A stretch of DNA of 64,000 nucleotides from Hyphomicrobiales bacterium (GTDB lineage: Bacteria; Pseudomonadota; Alphaproteobacteria; Rhizobiales; Rhizobiaceae), in contig JAJFHU010000006.1 of assembly GCA_021775455.1 (NCBI GenBank), positions 33,158 through 97,157 of the forward strand, in the 5' to 3' direction. A program made the position numbers and the translations under genes. The notes below the pieces were generated by a model that saw nothing but the letters and a program-made list of their open reading frames with translations, was not told the origin of the DNA and did no database searches. This document shows, piece by piece, positions 37,217-46,657 of this stretch; the stretch's first letter is position 1, and each line of letters starts with the position of its first letter.

Positions 37217-38400
37217 AAATGGCGCCAATCCTGGACCGGCTGCAGGGAACTGGTGGTGACAAATGGAAAATTTATCATCAGGCCCGGGAACGAATTGCTG
37301 CTGGAGAGGCCATAATAAACATGACCATCGGGGAGCCAGATATTCCCGCTCCATCGGAACTGGTGGATTCGGCAATCGATTCCATGAAACGCGGGCGTAC
37401 CAACTATGCAAATGCGCGTGGAGAAGCCGGTTTGCTGGATGCCCTTGCGGCGCACTACTCTGCAAAATGCGGACGTGAAATTTCGTCAAATCAATTCATT
37501 TGCCTTCCGGGTACGCAGACCAGCTTATTTACCGCGCTAATGGGACTTGCGGGAATTGGTGAAGAAGTGCTGGTTGGTGACCCCATGTATGCAACATACG
37601 AAGGTGCAATCTGGGCTTCGGGCGCCTCCATGAAAACAGTGCCGCTGCGACCGGAAAACGGATTTCACATCAACGCAAAAGATATAGCCGAAAGAATTAC
37701 GTCGAGGTCAAGAGCGATCCTGCTGACACATCCGCACAATCCTAGCGGGGCTGTACTGACAAAACAGGATATCGACGAGATAGGCCAACTGGCTTTAGAC
37801 AATGATCTATGGATCATTTCTGACGAAGTATATGACGAACTGATTTTTGATGAACGAGATTTTTTAACTCTCTTCGCCGATCCCCATATTGCTGATCGAG
37901 TTGCAGTGGTTTCATCGATTTCCAAGTCTCATGCAACCCCCGGTTTCCGCAGTGGTTGGTGTGTTGGATCAGAAGATTTTATCGCAAAATTACTACCACT
38001 TGCGGAGGCCATGCTGTTTGGCAATCAACCCTTCATTGCAGACATGACTGAAAAAGCAATTCGGGAAGGCTCATCAGTAGCAAAGGGTATGCGAAACCGG
38101 TTTGCAGCCCGTGCGGAAAAACTTGAAAATCTGCTTTCTTCAAACAACGAGTTAAATATCGTAAAGCCTGAAGCAGGCATGTTTGCCATGGTCAATGTAT
38201 CGTCCACTGGAATGACCGGTGAAGAATTTGCCCAGACTTTACTGGACGAAAAGAACGTGGCCGTAATGCCCGGGGCTTCATTTGGATCATTAACATCCGA
38301 TTGGATTCGAATAGCATTAACGGTTAAAAATCCGGCATTTGATGAAGCCTGCAACCGAATAGTGGGTCACGCCAAAGCTTGTGTGATGGAAGTAGCCTAA
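37213..38400 (+). CDS. PLP-dependent aminotransferase, class I/II
   Basis: A 395-residue fold type I aminotransferase. Visible parts are NMTIGEPDIPAP, the cofactor loop GTQTSLFTALMGLAG, the NPSGAVL motif, the Asp and Tyr of ISDEVYDEL, and the PLP-binding Lys in SSISKSHATPGFRSGW. A conserved Arg in DWIRIAL binds the substrate carboxylate. The sequence is near aspartate/arginine-pyruvate-type enzymes, but specificity cannot be read. Joint translation with the TetR gene and the divergent amino acid transporter suggest catabolism of the imported compound. Confidence 0.9.
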   Translation: MKMAPILDRLQGTGGDKWKIYHQARERIAAGEAIINMTIGEPDIPAPSELVDSAIDSMKRGRTNYANARGEAGLLDALAAHYSAKCGREISSNQFICLPGTQTSLFTALMGLAGIGEEVLVGDPMYATYEGAIWASGASMKTVPLRPENGFHINAKDIAERITSRSRAILLTHPHNPSGAVLTKQDIDEIGQLALDNDLWIISDEVYDELIFDERDFLTLFADPHIADRVAVVSSISKSHATPGFRSGWCVGSEDFIAKLLPLAEAMLFGNQPFIADMTEKAIREGSSVAKGMRNRFAARAEKLENLLSSNNELNIVKPEAGMFAMVNVSSTGMTGEEFAQTLLDEKNVAVMPGASFGSLTSDWIRIALTVKNPAFDEACNRIVGHAKACVMEVA

Positions 38401-38638
38401 ACTGAAAACTGCAATATTAACTTGCCCATAACACGGGCAGTTGATCATTTTAGCATCACGAAAAATTCAATTAACAATTAGTTAAATTCTTGCCCAAGAA
38501 ATCGTAATGAAAATTGGCAGTCAGTTGTGATGGGTGGAGTGCTACCTATTCAGTTTCTAACCGGACAATTACTTCTTGCTAGTCAATTCTGAATAATCTT
38601 GGAATTGAAAAGACGCTTTGGTGGGCCGGGGATTGGAA

Positions 38639-38980
38639 ATGCAAAACGCTGCAAAAACTCAATTCGAGTACGAATGTGACCTGGCAATTGAGCGAAGGGA
38701 CGAGACGCGCATTCCTTGTCGAAGATATGGACTGTTATACATTTCCAAAGATTATGTTCAGCGATGCACCATACGGGACATATCACTTCGCGGCGCTAAA
38801 ATTGAAACTCAATCAAAAAGAACCCTACCTGAACAAATGTGGCTTGTTGATGTGGAAACAAATACATCGGCACTTGTAAAGACGGCATGGGTTCACGGCG
38901 ATCTTGTAGGATTGGAATTCATTAACACCAGCAAAGATCAACATTCTCCTTGGAACGATGCTCCCCCCTGCACAAATTAA
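38639..38980 (+). CDS. PilZ domain protein
   Basis: A protein of about 113 residues made almost only of a PilZ domain. The c-di-GMP-binding motifs are ERRDETRIPCRRYG (an RxxxR-type pattern near residue 22) and RDISLRGAKIE (DxSxxG), followed by beta strands ending with GLEFIN. Such single-domain proteins usually act as c-di-GMP-dependent adaptors on motility, polysaccharide or transcription targets. I chose the Met at 38639; the frame is open 21 bp earlier. It converges with the LuxR gene across a hairpin. Confidence 0.82.
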   Translation: MQNAAKTQFEYECDLAIERRDETRIPCRRYGLLYISKDYVQRCTIRDISLRGAKIETQSKRTLPEQMWLVDVETNTSALVKTAWVHGDLVGLEFINTSKDQHSPWNDAPPCTN

Positions 38981-38998
38981 CTGCATCGTTCTCTGTAT

Positions 38999-39031
38999 GG
39001 ACCGAGAAGCAATCCACCCGCCTCTCGGTCC
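38999..39031 (+). terminator. Hairpin terminator between the PilZ and LuxR genes
   Basis: A 9-bp stem, ggaccgaga (38999-39007) and tctcggtcc (39023-39031), with a 15-base loop is followed by attttaa. It lies 18 bp after the PilZ stop and its tail enters the LuxR stop region, so it can end plus-strand transcripts and perhaps those of the convergent gene. Confidence 0.7.
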
Positions 39032-39034
39032 ATT

Positions 39035-39784
39035 TTAAGTCATGGACTCATCAATCAGAACACCATCAAAGATAGCTCGCGCAACGGCATGGGTTTTGTT
39101 CACGCAGCCTAGTTTTTTGGATGCAGACGAGATGTAGTGATTCACGGTATTTGCTGACAATTCCAAAATTACCGCTATTTCCGAGCAAGTTTTCCCACTG
39201 GCAGACCAGGACAGGCATTGAATTTCGCGTTCAGAGAATTTTTTTACCCTTTTTGAATCTGGTTCAAGAATGACATTAAGACGGTCATTCGCGCAAGTTG
39301 CAAAATAGACGAGTTCTACCAATTCACTGTGTTGAAGTGGTTTGCGATCACCGACGAACGAAATCACAAAACGGGTACCCTTGATATCGCTGGCGGGTAT
39401 ATGAACACCATTAAAATGGCCGTAGTTTTTAAACAATTGTTTAACAGTATTTCCATGATCGCCAGGGCACAGTTCTGCAACAGTATCCATGTCCCACTCA
39501 AAGGGAACGGTTGTATTTCTGAGCTTGAGGAAAAAAGGACTTGATCGCAAAAACTTTTTATCATCGTAGGCATTGAGAAGTTCAGGAGGCCAATTGGACA
39601 GTATGACCAAGTCTCTTATGAATTCGTCCCGTTCACAAGGAAGGCGACGTATCATGAAAGAACGGTAGTCAAATTCGATGCAAATTTCCTTGAATACTTT
39701 AAAAACATCAAAACTGGATTGGCAAGCTAACAAGCGACCTTCATAATCAACTTCAACATCGTCAATTACAACAAAGTTTGACAT
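39035..39784 (-). CDS. LuxR-type regulator with autoinducer-binding-like domain (LuxR solo)
   Basis: A 249-residue regulator. The N-terminal part (about residues 20-165) is compatible with an acyl-homoserine-lactone-binding domain, and FFLKLRNTTVPFEWDMD aligns with the region that normally holds the W and Y/D ligand contacts. The C-terminal LuxR helix-turn-helix is clear at about 180-240: SEREIQCLSWSASGKTCSEIAVILELSANTVNHYISSASKKLG. No luxI-type synthase is in the window, so it is a solo regulator as far as seen here; it may sense external signals or none. The promoter region upstream is AT-rich with an attaat dyad. Confidence 0.85.
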   Translation of the reverse strand: MSNFVVIDDVEVDYEGRLLACQSSFDVFKVFKEICIEFDYRSFMIRRLPCERDEFIRDLVILSNWPPELLNAYDDKKFLRSSPFFLKLRNTTVPFEWDMDTVAELCPGDHGNTVKQLFKNYGHFNGVHIPASDIKGTRFVISFVGDRKPLQHSELVELVYFATCANDRLNVILEPDSKRVKKFSEREIQCLSWSASGKTCSEIAVILELSANTVNHYISSASKKLGCVNKTHAVARAIFDGVLIDESMT

Positions 39785-39858
39785 TCATCTCCTATCAAAC
39801 CCACGTATACATATTACTACAGAAATCTGATTATGCAAAATAATTCATTTTACTCCTC

Positions 39859-39874
39859 ATTAATTATCATTAAT
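39859..39874. promoter_or_regulatory. attaat-tatc-attaat dyad upstream of the LuxR gene
   Basis: Two palindromic hexamers attaat, four bases apart, lie 75 bp before the LuxR start in the 288-bp gap between the LuxR gene and the SulP gene. In such AT-rich sequence a chance dyad is quite likely, so this is a weak candidate for autoregulation. I see no other structure in this gap (39785-40072). Confidence 0.25.
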
Positions 39875-40072
39875 AATTGTCACCATGCTTTCACATCCAG
39901 ATATAATTTTGCCTCAATGTATTATTGTATCGTGCCAAATGGCTATATCACCTATGATGAATATGCCTGGATATGAATGGATAGTAGTCCAAAAGCAGCC
40001 ACAACATTAATCAGGTGGATGATCGAATATCGCGGGTAAAACCCCTTATCAGCGGCGTGCTGTACCGAATAC

Positions 40073-42301
40073 CTATCGCGACAGAGCCATAATTTCCTTG
40101 TTTGCCCGCCCAAGCCTTTCCGACATAAGGCGAACAATGAAGGTATGGAAAAAACCGGCTTCCACCGGGCTTTTTTCATTCAACTGCGTATATGATTCCT
40201 GATCCAGCCGATAAAGCAGACAGTCTTCATTGACCAAAGCGGACGCCGAGCGCACCGCACCAGTATAGAGGGCCATTTCACCCAAAATCGCGCCAGTGCG
40301 CATTGTTCTTAGATGCAGCGTTTGATCGTTTGGAAGATCGAGAACTATCGAGATGGAACCCTGCAAAATCAGATACAGGGAATCGCCCGGATCACCTTGA
40401 CGGAAAAGGGTTTGACCCCCTTTGATCGCGACTTTCTTGAAATGAGACGAAATTACACTAGCCGCACCCTTGTTACCCAAAAGTTGGGTAAGAAGCCTCG
40501 CGGGATCGTTGTCCTCCGCATCACCATCGAAACTTTCAAGGATCTTGTCACCGCACCACGCCACGCCTTCATCCAGATCTTCAAACATTTGCGAAGTTCG
40601 AGTTGAGCCCGTGTCATTCTCTTTCAGATTTTCCAACCGGTCGGCAACCTCTGGTGAACAGCCGGTCAGGACCAAAGAAAGATTCCCCTTTTTGCAAACC
40701 TGCAACAATTTGGCAAAGCTGTTGGCTGCGGAAGTGTCCATTGCATCCACCCGCTTGAAATCCAGTACCAGATACCGAATTGCGGTGTGCTTTGGGTCGT
40801 CCAGCAATTGGCGAATGTCTTCGAGCAACCGACTGGCTGTTCCGAAGAATAAAAATCCCTGCAACACAACTATGTAAAGCTCGTCTCCATGCTGATCCAG
40901 ATATCTGGTTTGCCGTTGATCCCGATCAACGTTGCTGACATGCTCAGATCCCGTCATACTGGCTTTGATGACACTTAGCTGGCTGTAGCTGTGTACGAAC
41001 AAAACGATAGCCAGCACAACGCCAACCGCCACACCTTCCAGGAGGCCATAGATCGCAACAACAAACAGAATGCCGCACACAACAGCAAAGTCTTTCAACG
41101 GCAACTTCTTGCGCGCCTCCCACACCCAGGCCATCAGAAAATTGATCCCGATGTACATAAGCAAGCCGCCCAACATCAAAGTCGGCACATAGGCTATCGG
41201 ACTTGGCCCCACAATAATCACCCCAGCCACGAATGCGCCATAGGCAAGGACCATGATAAACCGGTCACCACCGAGTTTGTATGTAAACGCTGTATCTGCT
41301 GCTGCCTGAATACTCATTATCCCGGTGCAAAGCCCATTTATGATATTGGCCACTCCGGTTGCTTTCAGTTCATGATTGGGGTCCAGGTCCCGATCAATCA
41401 CAATTTCCACGCCGGAGGTATCCAGCAGCAGCATGATCACACTCATCAATGTCATGATCAGGATCGTGCTGGATTGGCGCAAAACCGCAGACCAATCGAC
41501 CAAACTCAATTGATCCAGTGTGAACACAGGGAAAAACTTCGCATTTTCCGAACCAATTGACGGCAACCAAAAATCCGCACTTGCCATTTCAATAGAAGTG
41601 CCAGTAAAGAACAGCGCCGAGTAAAAAAGGACAATTGTTGCTGCCAAAAATGATGGCATCAATAACCAGTGAGAAATTCGTTGATCCAGTATGTACAGAA
41701 GAACTGCGAACAAGAGGGCTGGTGCCAAGTGAAGCAAGGCAGATGCGCTGAGAAAACTGCTTGGGGTTTCCAGGGATACAATTGGCCCAAGCGTAACAAG
41801 TACACCACCCTTAAGCAGCAAAAAACCAAGCCCGGCAAAAAATCCACCCATGACAGGATAAGGTATGTAACGTACCATCCCGCCAAGTTTTGCCCACCCG
41901 AGACCAAACAGAACAACGCTTATGAAAAGGGTCGCAGCAAGTATCGCTGCCACAGTTGTAGCTGCAATCGCCTCAATCGGTTGGCCCTGCATGGCAAGAA
42001 CTACACCAGCGGCCAATGAAGCAACGATCGGTGCCTGGCCACTTCGGGGACCGGCAATAACCGCCTTGAAACCACTAAACGCTGCAACCAACACTCCACC
42101 CACTGTCGATCCGACCAGATACAGGCCGATACCTGTCGACAAATATGCGGCCAGCGGACCGGAAAATACCAAGGCTGCAACAGAGATTGCGGTGGTTACA
42201 TTCATAACCGCAAGGACTGCTGCTGCAACAACATTTGGAAGCAGGATTTCCGGCCTGCGAAGCGAGTTGAAAAAGGATGCGGCAGACTGCCGTGCTATCA
42301 T
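40073..42301 (-). CDS. SulP family anion transporter with STAS and cyclic-nucleotide-binding domains
   Basis: A 742-residue membrane protein. The first 400 residues form the SulP transport domain (about 10-14 helices, with GLYLVGSTVGGVLVAAF and SGQAPIVASLAAGVVL in the N-terminal half). A STAS domain follows at about 450-560 with LVLDFKRVDAMDTSAANSFAKLL. The C-terminus, about 605-730, is a cyclic-nucleotide-binding fold with LFRQGDPGDSLYLILQGSI and GAILGEMALYTGAVRSASAL, including the usual Glu and Arg of the phosphate cassette. SulP proteins carry sulfate, bicarbonate or dicarboxylates; the ion here is unknown. The fusion suggests direct control by cAMP or cGMP. Confidence 0.9.
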   Translation of the reverse strand: MIARQSAASFFNSLRRPEILLPNVVAAAVLAVMNVTTAISVAALVFSGPLAAYLSTGIGLYLVGSTVGGVLVAAFSGFKAVIAGPRSGQAPIVASLAAGVVLAMQGQPIEAIAATTVAAILAATLFISVVLFGLGWAKLGGMVRYIPYPVMGGFFAGLGFLLLKGGVLVTLGPIVSLETPSSFLSASALLHLAPALLFAVLLYILDQRISHWLLMPSFLAATIVLFYSALFFTGTSIEMASADFWLPSIGSENAKFFPVFTLDQLSLVDWSAVLRQSSTILIMTLMSVIMLLLDTSGVEIVIDRDLDPNHELKATGVANIINGLCTGIMSIQAAADTAFTYKLGGDRFIMVLAYGAFVAGVIIVGPSPIAYVPTLMLGGLLMYIGINFLMAWVWEARKKLPLKDFAVVCGILFVVAIYGLLEGVAVGVVLAIVLFVHSYSQLSVIKASMTGSEHVSNVDRDQRQTRYLDQHGDELYIVVLQGFLFFGTASRLLEDIRQLLDDPKHTAIRYLVLDFKRVDAMDTSAANSFAKLLQVCKKGNLSLVLTGCSPEVADRLENLKENDTGSTRTSQMFEDLDEGVAWCGDKILESFDGDAEDNDPARLLTQLLGNKGAASVISSHFKKVAIKGGQTLFRQGDPGDSLYLILQGSISIVLDLPNDQTLHLRTMRTGAILGEMALYTGAVRSASALVNEDCLLYRLDQESYTQLNEKSPVEAGFFHTFIVRLMSERLGRANKEIMALSR

Positions 42302-43738
42302 TTTATCTAATCAATCAGACTTGAAGATATAATTTAGCGCGAACAAGATTTCCTGCTGCTCAGAAACCAAAAATTCCCAACGCTTTATATGCCGACACAT
42401 ACTTGTTCTTCGACGTCGGCAAAATTTCTTTATCTATCAAGTTGATTCCCCAATTTTTAAGTGCCCTGCCTCCGACATTTTCACAATCCGCAGGCCATCG
42501 CAAGCTGTATGGTAAGTAGGCAAATTGCCAGACAAGTGAACTTTTAAAAATTGAAATGTATACGCAGCCACGATTATCAGCATTGGATTGGAGAGTACAA
42601 CAGATCCTCGCCTCAAGGGCGAGGTGTATTCGCTCCATCGTCATTCCTGTGCTTGGCACAGGAATCCATACCTCTTAACTAAAAAACCCAATGATTCTTT
42701 CATTTTGGGAGACATCAGAGGAATGGGTCCCCGGAACCTCGTTCCCATGATCCCCTCCAAGGCTTCGCCTTGTCGCGCCTCTTGTTCGCTCGGCCCGAGG
42801 ATGACGGAGAAAAGGTGCTCCAAAGCATCTTTCCCCGTTTCCGCTTCGAAGAACCCGGGTTTTCAGCCATTTTGAAAAAACTTTTCCCCGCCCTTTCAAC
42901 CGCCCCCAGTATTCATCCCACTGTCGTTCTGCACAAACACTGGACGATCGCCAACTGAAGGTGGAATGACAGATGCGGAGCGGTCGTGGCCATCGAATAC
43001 GTGTGGGCGACTTAATGCAGTGTCTTGTGGCACGGGAAGTTCGAAACGTAGCGCTACGTTTTGGTTTTCCTCTTCCGCGATCAGGTACGGGAAAAGGATG
43101 GCGATTAAAAAGGCGCCCCTTGTTCGTCCGGCCGTTCGCGAGGTTGCAGAGAGGCTTGGTTGGAACGGTGTGCTGAACAGTCCAACCTTGACATCAAATC
43201 TCCGCGCGGGGCCTGGTGGTCCAGCACACAGGACATTTTTTCCGGTTATCCGGGTCCTGCTTTTGTGCGTTGTTTCGGGGGAAAAGAACCCCCTCCGTGG
43301 TAGGGCAAGCTGGCGAAGCCAGTGTAAGCCCGCGAACGGACGCCGACCGAGGGTCTGGCGGAAACCAAACAAAGTTCATGACACTGCCTTTGGAACAGGT
43401 GGGGGGATGATGACGCTTGCCCAACCACCACGTCATTCCTGTGCCTGTCACAGGAATCCATACCTGAAGCCCCTCAACATAAAACCCATCTCAACAACAG
43501 GAGAGCTCAATGGAATGGATCCCCGCCACAAGGGCGAGGATGACGGAGGAGAAATGGTGCATTGGAAAAGAACCCCCTGCGTGGCGGAAAGCAAACAAAG
43601 CGGCAGGGCAAGGTTTTGAAATCCTTCAAAAACGCCAGTTCGTGAACGCGCGCTCGTCGGAGGGTCGGCAAGGCTAAATAAACCACTTCCCTCCAAATAA
43701 CCTTGTGATAGACTTTGAAAAAATCCGCATCTTCCTGA
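42302..43738. repeat. Gene-free field of decayed short intergenic repeats
   Basis: This 1.4-kb gap holds no supported gene. It contains two copies of a dyad, attcctgtgc...gcacaggaat (42643-42665) and attcctgtg...cacaggaat (43435-43457), each followed by ccatacct. A hairpin cctcgcc-tcaag-ggcgagg (42606-42624) recurs as ccccgcc-acaa-gggcgagg (43521-43539). A further 20-base repeat gaaaagaaccccct(c/g)cgtgg occurs at 43281 and 43565, and a related ggcggaaa-caaacaaag stretch follows each. The order and spacing suggest several palindromic elements inserted side by side. Frames of up to about 217 codons cross the region but follow the repeats and are not credible genes. Confidence 0.75.
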
Positions 43739-44959
43739 ATGAGCAATTTACCCATGCAAATGAAAAGCAACATCCCGTGGATGATCATTATATGCGGTTG
43801 TCTGATAGCGATGCTTTCATTTGGCGGGCGGTCATCAATGGGTTTCTTTCAACTTCCCATAATTGAAGCGCGTGGGTGGGATCGCACAACGTTTGGACTG
43901 GCGATGGCGATCCAGAACCTGTTGTGGGGCGCCGGACAACCACTGTTTGGAGCCATATCCGACAAATACGGCACCTGGCGAGTGCTGGCACTAGGCGGGG
44001 TTTTGTATGCAGTCGGATTGTTGATGATGGCGTTTGGGGAAAATGTCTGGATGTTACATCTGGGCGGCGGGATATTGATGGGGCTTGGTGTGGCGGCCAG
44101 TTCATTCACAATCATAATGGCTTCATTCGCCCGAAATGTGTCGGCAGAAAAACGTATGTTCGTCTTTGGTTTGGGTACTGCGGCGGGCTCAGCCGGAATG
44201 GCATTCCTGTCCCCCATATCAGTGGCAATGATTGATGCATTTGGCTGGCAAGAAGCCTTGGTGTGGATATCTGCAGCCGTCATGCTGATACCACTGCTTG
44301 GCATTGCCTTGCGAGGAAATGCAAAAACCAATCCCGCAGCGAAAGCAGAATTTGAACAAACTATCGGCGAAGCACTCAAAGAAGCGTTTGCCCACAAGAG
44401 TTACCTGTTGCTCACGGCCGGATTTTTCGTTTGCGGATTTCAGGTCGCATTCATTACCGTTCATTTCCCGCCTTACCTGGCGGATATCGGTATCGCCGCC
44501 AAATATGCAGGGATTGCGCTTTTCCTGATTGGGTTTTTCAACATCGCTGGGTCACTCGGCTCCGGTTACATCGGTCAACGATACTCAAAACCGGCCTTCC
44601 TGACATACATCTATCTGGCGCGGTCAATCACAATTACCGCATTCCTGCTGTTGCCGCAAAACCCCATATCTGTCGTTATATTTGCATGCGTCATGGGTAT
44701 TTTATGGCTGTCAACGGTTCCGCCCACGAATGCCCTGGTCGCTGTAATGTTTGGCACACGATATCTCGGTTTGTTGGGTGGTGTAGTCTTCTTCTCCCAC
44801 CAGGTAGGCTCTTTCCTGGGGGTATGGCTTGGAGGATATCTGTACGATCTTTATGGGACGTACGATCCGGTCTGGTGGCTCGGTGTAGCGCTTGGATTGT
44901 TTGCTGCCATTGTTCATTGGCCAATTCGCGAACAGCCGTATCCGAGGATGGCAAACTGA
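43739..44959 (+). CDS. MFS transporter
   Basis: A 406-residue, twelve-helix major facilitator. The A motif-like GAISDKYGTWRVLALGG lies between helices 2 and 3, and the second-half counterpart is GYIGQRYSKPAFLTYIY. The N-terminal GGRSSMGFFQLPIIEARGW and the general pattern recall the oxalate/formate antiporter-like and monocarboxylate-like MFS groups. The substrate is unknown. It stands alone after the repeat field and converges with recO, 28 bp away. Confidence 0.88.
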   Translation: MSNLPMQMKSNIPWMIIICGCLIAMLSFGGRSSMGFFQLPIIEARGWDRTTFGLAMAIQNLLWGAGQPLFGAISDKYGTWRVLALGGVLYAVGLLMMAFGENVWMLHLGGGILMGLGVAASSFTIIMASFARNVSAEKRMFVFGLGTAAGSAGMAFLSPISVAMIDAFGWQEALVWISAAVMLIPLLGIALRGNAKTNPAAKAEFEQTIGEALKEAFAHKSYLLLTAGFFVCGFQVAFITVHFPPYLADIGIAAKYAGIALFLIGFFNIAGSLGSGYIGQRYSKPAFLTYIYLARSITITAFLLLPQNPISVVIFACVMGILWLSTVPPTNALVAVMFGTRYLGLLGGVVFFSHQVGSFLGVWLGGYLYDLYGTYDPVWWLGVALGLFAAIVHWPIREQPYPRMAN

Positions 44960-44987
44960 GCCGCAGCAAAAATTGTCGCCGACTGCC

Positions 44988-45731
44988 TTACTTGATCACC
45001 GTAGTCGCCCGCACAAACCCTGTACGTTCATCCGGTGGCCGGATACCGCGCACATCATAAATATGCCGTTGCAGAAAGTATCCGCTCAGTTGAAATCCAG
45101 CTTCAACCGCTGTCGCATCCGGCAATTGTCTTGTTTGTGTGATGAATGTGTCAGCACCACTCAAAAATTCCGGCAAGGCAAGCAACTTTTCCTTCCACGG
45201 TTCGCCGGCACTGCGGCTTACTGCCTTGCCGGACTTCGGTGACACCCAGATCAAATCATTGCGGTCACCAGTAGCAGCACAACTGGAAAGATCGAGACCA
45301 AAACCCAATTCCTCAAGCAAGGCAATTTCAAACCGAACCATAAGGGCTGCGGCGATTTCCGGCTGATCGAGATGTTCCACCAAAATAATTGCCGCATCAT
45401 AAAGACCCTTGTGTGGATCACGTTCGGGCAACAATCGCAAATGATTGGCAAGAGTCTGAATACCGTATATTCCGCAGGAACTCGCCATAAGATCAGCGGC
45501 GCGCAATTTATCCCCCTCGACTGAATACGTGCCAAGATGCTCCGCGAGACGGGCACGCCAGGAAAGGGTAACGGAATTGCCGGGTTGCAAAAGAGGTCGC
45601 ATTCGCGAAGAACGACCCCCTCGAACGAGGCCCATATGACGTCCGCGTTCCGGTGTCATGACTTCAATTATGGCGCTTGTTTCGCCGTGACGGCGAACTC
45701 CCAGAATCAGGCCCTTGTCTTTCCATTCCAT
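44988..45731 (-). CDS. recO: DNA repair protein RecO
   Basis: RecO works with RecF and RecR to load RecA at gaps covered by SSB. The 247-residue protein has the N-terminal OB fold (DKGLILGVRRHGETSAIIEVMTPERGRHMGLVRGG) and the helical C-terminal domain with FEIALLEELGFGLDLSSCAATG. The normal zinc-binding Cys set seems reduced, as usual in alphaproteobacteria. It is the last gene of the rnc-era-recO run, 14 bp after era. Confidence 0.92.
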   Translation of the reverse strand: MEWKDKGLILGVRRHGETSAIIEVMTPERGRHMGLVRGGRSSRMRPLLQPGNSVTLSWRARLAEHLGTYSVEGDKLRAADLMASSCGIYGIQTLANHLRLLPERDPHKGLYDAAIILVEHLDQPEIAAALMVRFEIALLEELGFGLDLSSCAATGDRNDLIWVSPKSGKAVSRSAGEPWKEKLLALPEFLSGADTFITQTRQLPDATAVEAGFQLSGYFLQRHIYDVRGIRPPDERTGFVRATTVIK

Positions 45732-45745
45732 GATTGGAGCATCGC

Positions 45746-46657
45746 CTATCCGGTTGGAAATTCAAGTCCCATCTGGCGATAGCGCTCTGGATCATTGCCC
45801 CAATTATCGCGAACCTTGACGAACAGAAAAAGATGTACCTTGTGCTCCAACATCTCTTCAAGCTCTTTGCGAGCCGCTGTCGAAATGGCCTTGATGGTTT
45901 GCCCCTTGGCGCCAATCACGATTTTCTTCTGGCTGTCACGCTCCACATAGATGACTTGTTCAATACGAACAGAACCATCCTTTCGATCCTTCCAGCTTTC
46001 CGTCTCGACATGAGAGGCGTAGGGAATTTCCTGATGCAGGCGAAGGAACAGTTTTTCGCGCGTCACTTCGGCAGCAAGCATCCGAACCGGGAGATCCGAT
46101 ATCTGGTCTTCGGGGTAAAGCCATGGCCCTTGCGGCAACTTCTGGGCAAGATATTCAACCAGGTCGTTGCATCCATCACCAGTAAGGGCGGAGATCATGA
46201 ATGTTTCATCAAATTTCCCGAGTTCATTTGCCCGAGATGCCAGCGCCAACAGGCTTTCGCGGGGTACCTGGTCAATCTTGTTGATCACCAGAAGATGCGG
46301 GATATCAAGGTTCGAAAATTTACTGATGATTTCCTCTATGTCGTCAATCAGACCACGTTCTGCGTCGATCAACAACACAGCCACATCGGCATCGCGCGCG
46401 CTATTCCACGCGGTGGAGACCATTGCCTCGTCCAGGCGGCGCTTTGGTGCAAAAATTCCGGGGGTATCAACAAATATGATCTGGCAATCATTGTGGATTG
46501 CAATACCACGCATTACTGCGCGAGTAGTCTGCACTTTGTGCGTAACAATCGAAACCTTGGAACCCACGATCTGGTTGAGAAGCGTCGATTTGCCGGCATT
46601 TGGGGCTCCAATCAGGGCAACAAACCCTGCTTTTTGTGTGTTGGCGGGATCTTTCAT
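45746..46657 (-). CDS. era: GTPase Era
   Basis: Era is an essential GTPase that binds 16S rRNA and aids 30S assembly. The 303-residue protein has the G1 loop GAPNAGKST, switch region HKVQTTR, G3 DTPGIF, G4 NKID and a C-terminal KH domain with the GxxG loop in VIGAKGQTIKAIS. Its start overlaps the rnc stop by four bases. The order lepB-rnc-era-recO is the usual alphaproteobacterial arrangement. Confidence 0.96.
   Translation of the reverse strand: MKDPANTQKAGFVALIGAPNAGKSTLLNQIVGSKVSIVTHKVQTTRAVMRGIAIHNDCQIIFVDTPGIFAPKRRLDEAMVSTAWNSARDADVAVLLIDAERGLIDDIEEIISKFSNLDIPHLLVINKIDQVPRESLLALASRANELGKFDETFMISALTGDGCNDLVEYLAQKLPQGPWLYPEDQISDLPVRMLAAEVTREKLFLRLHQEIPYASHVETESWKDRKDGSVRIEQVIYVERDSQKKIVIGAKGQTIKAISTAARKELEEMLEHKVHLFLFVKVRDNWGNDPERYRQMGLEFPTG

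Noticed and set aside
42360..42659. A 99-codon minus-strand frame downstream of the repeat field
   Set aside because: It contains one of the repeats and shows no coding character or start signal.
42643..43457. Two similar dyads considered as CRISPR repeats
   Set aside because: Only two copies exist, about 790 bp apart, without regular spacers or cas genes. They are intergenic palindromes.
42966..43619. A 217-codon frame inside the repeat field
   Set aside because: The frame runs straight through palindromic repeats, and its composition changes at each repeat border. No domain is visible.
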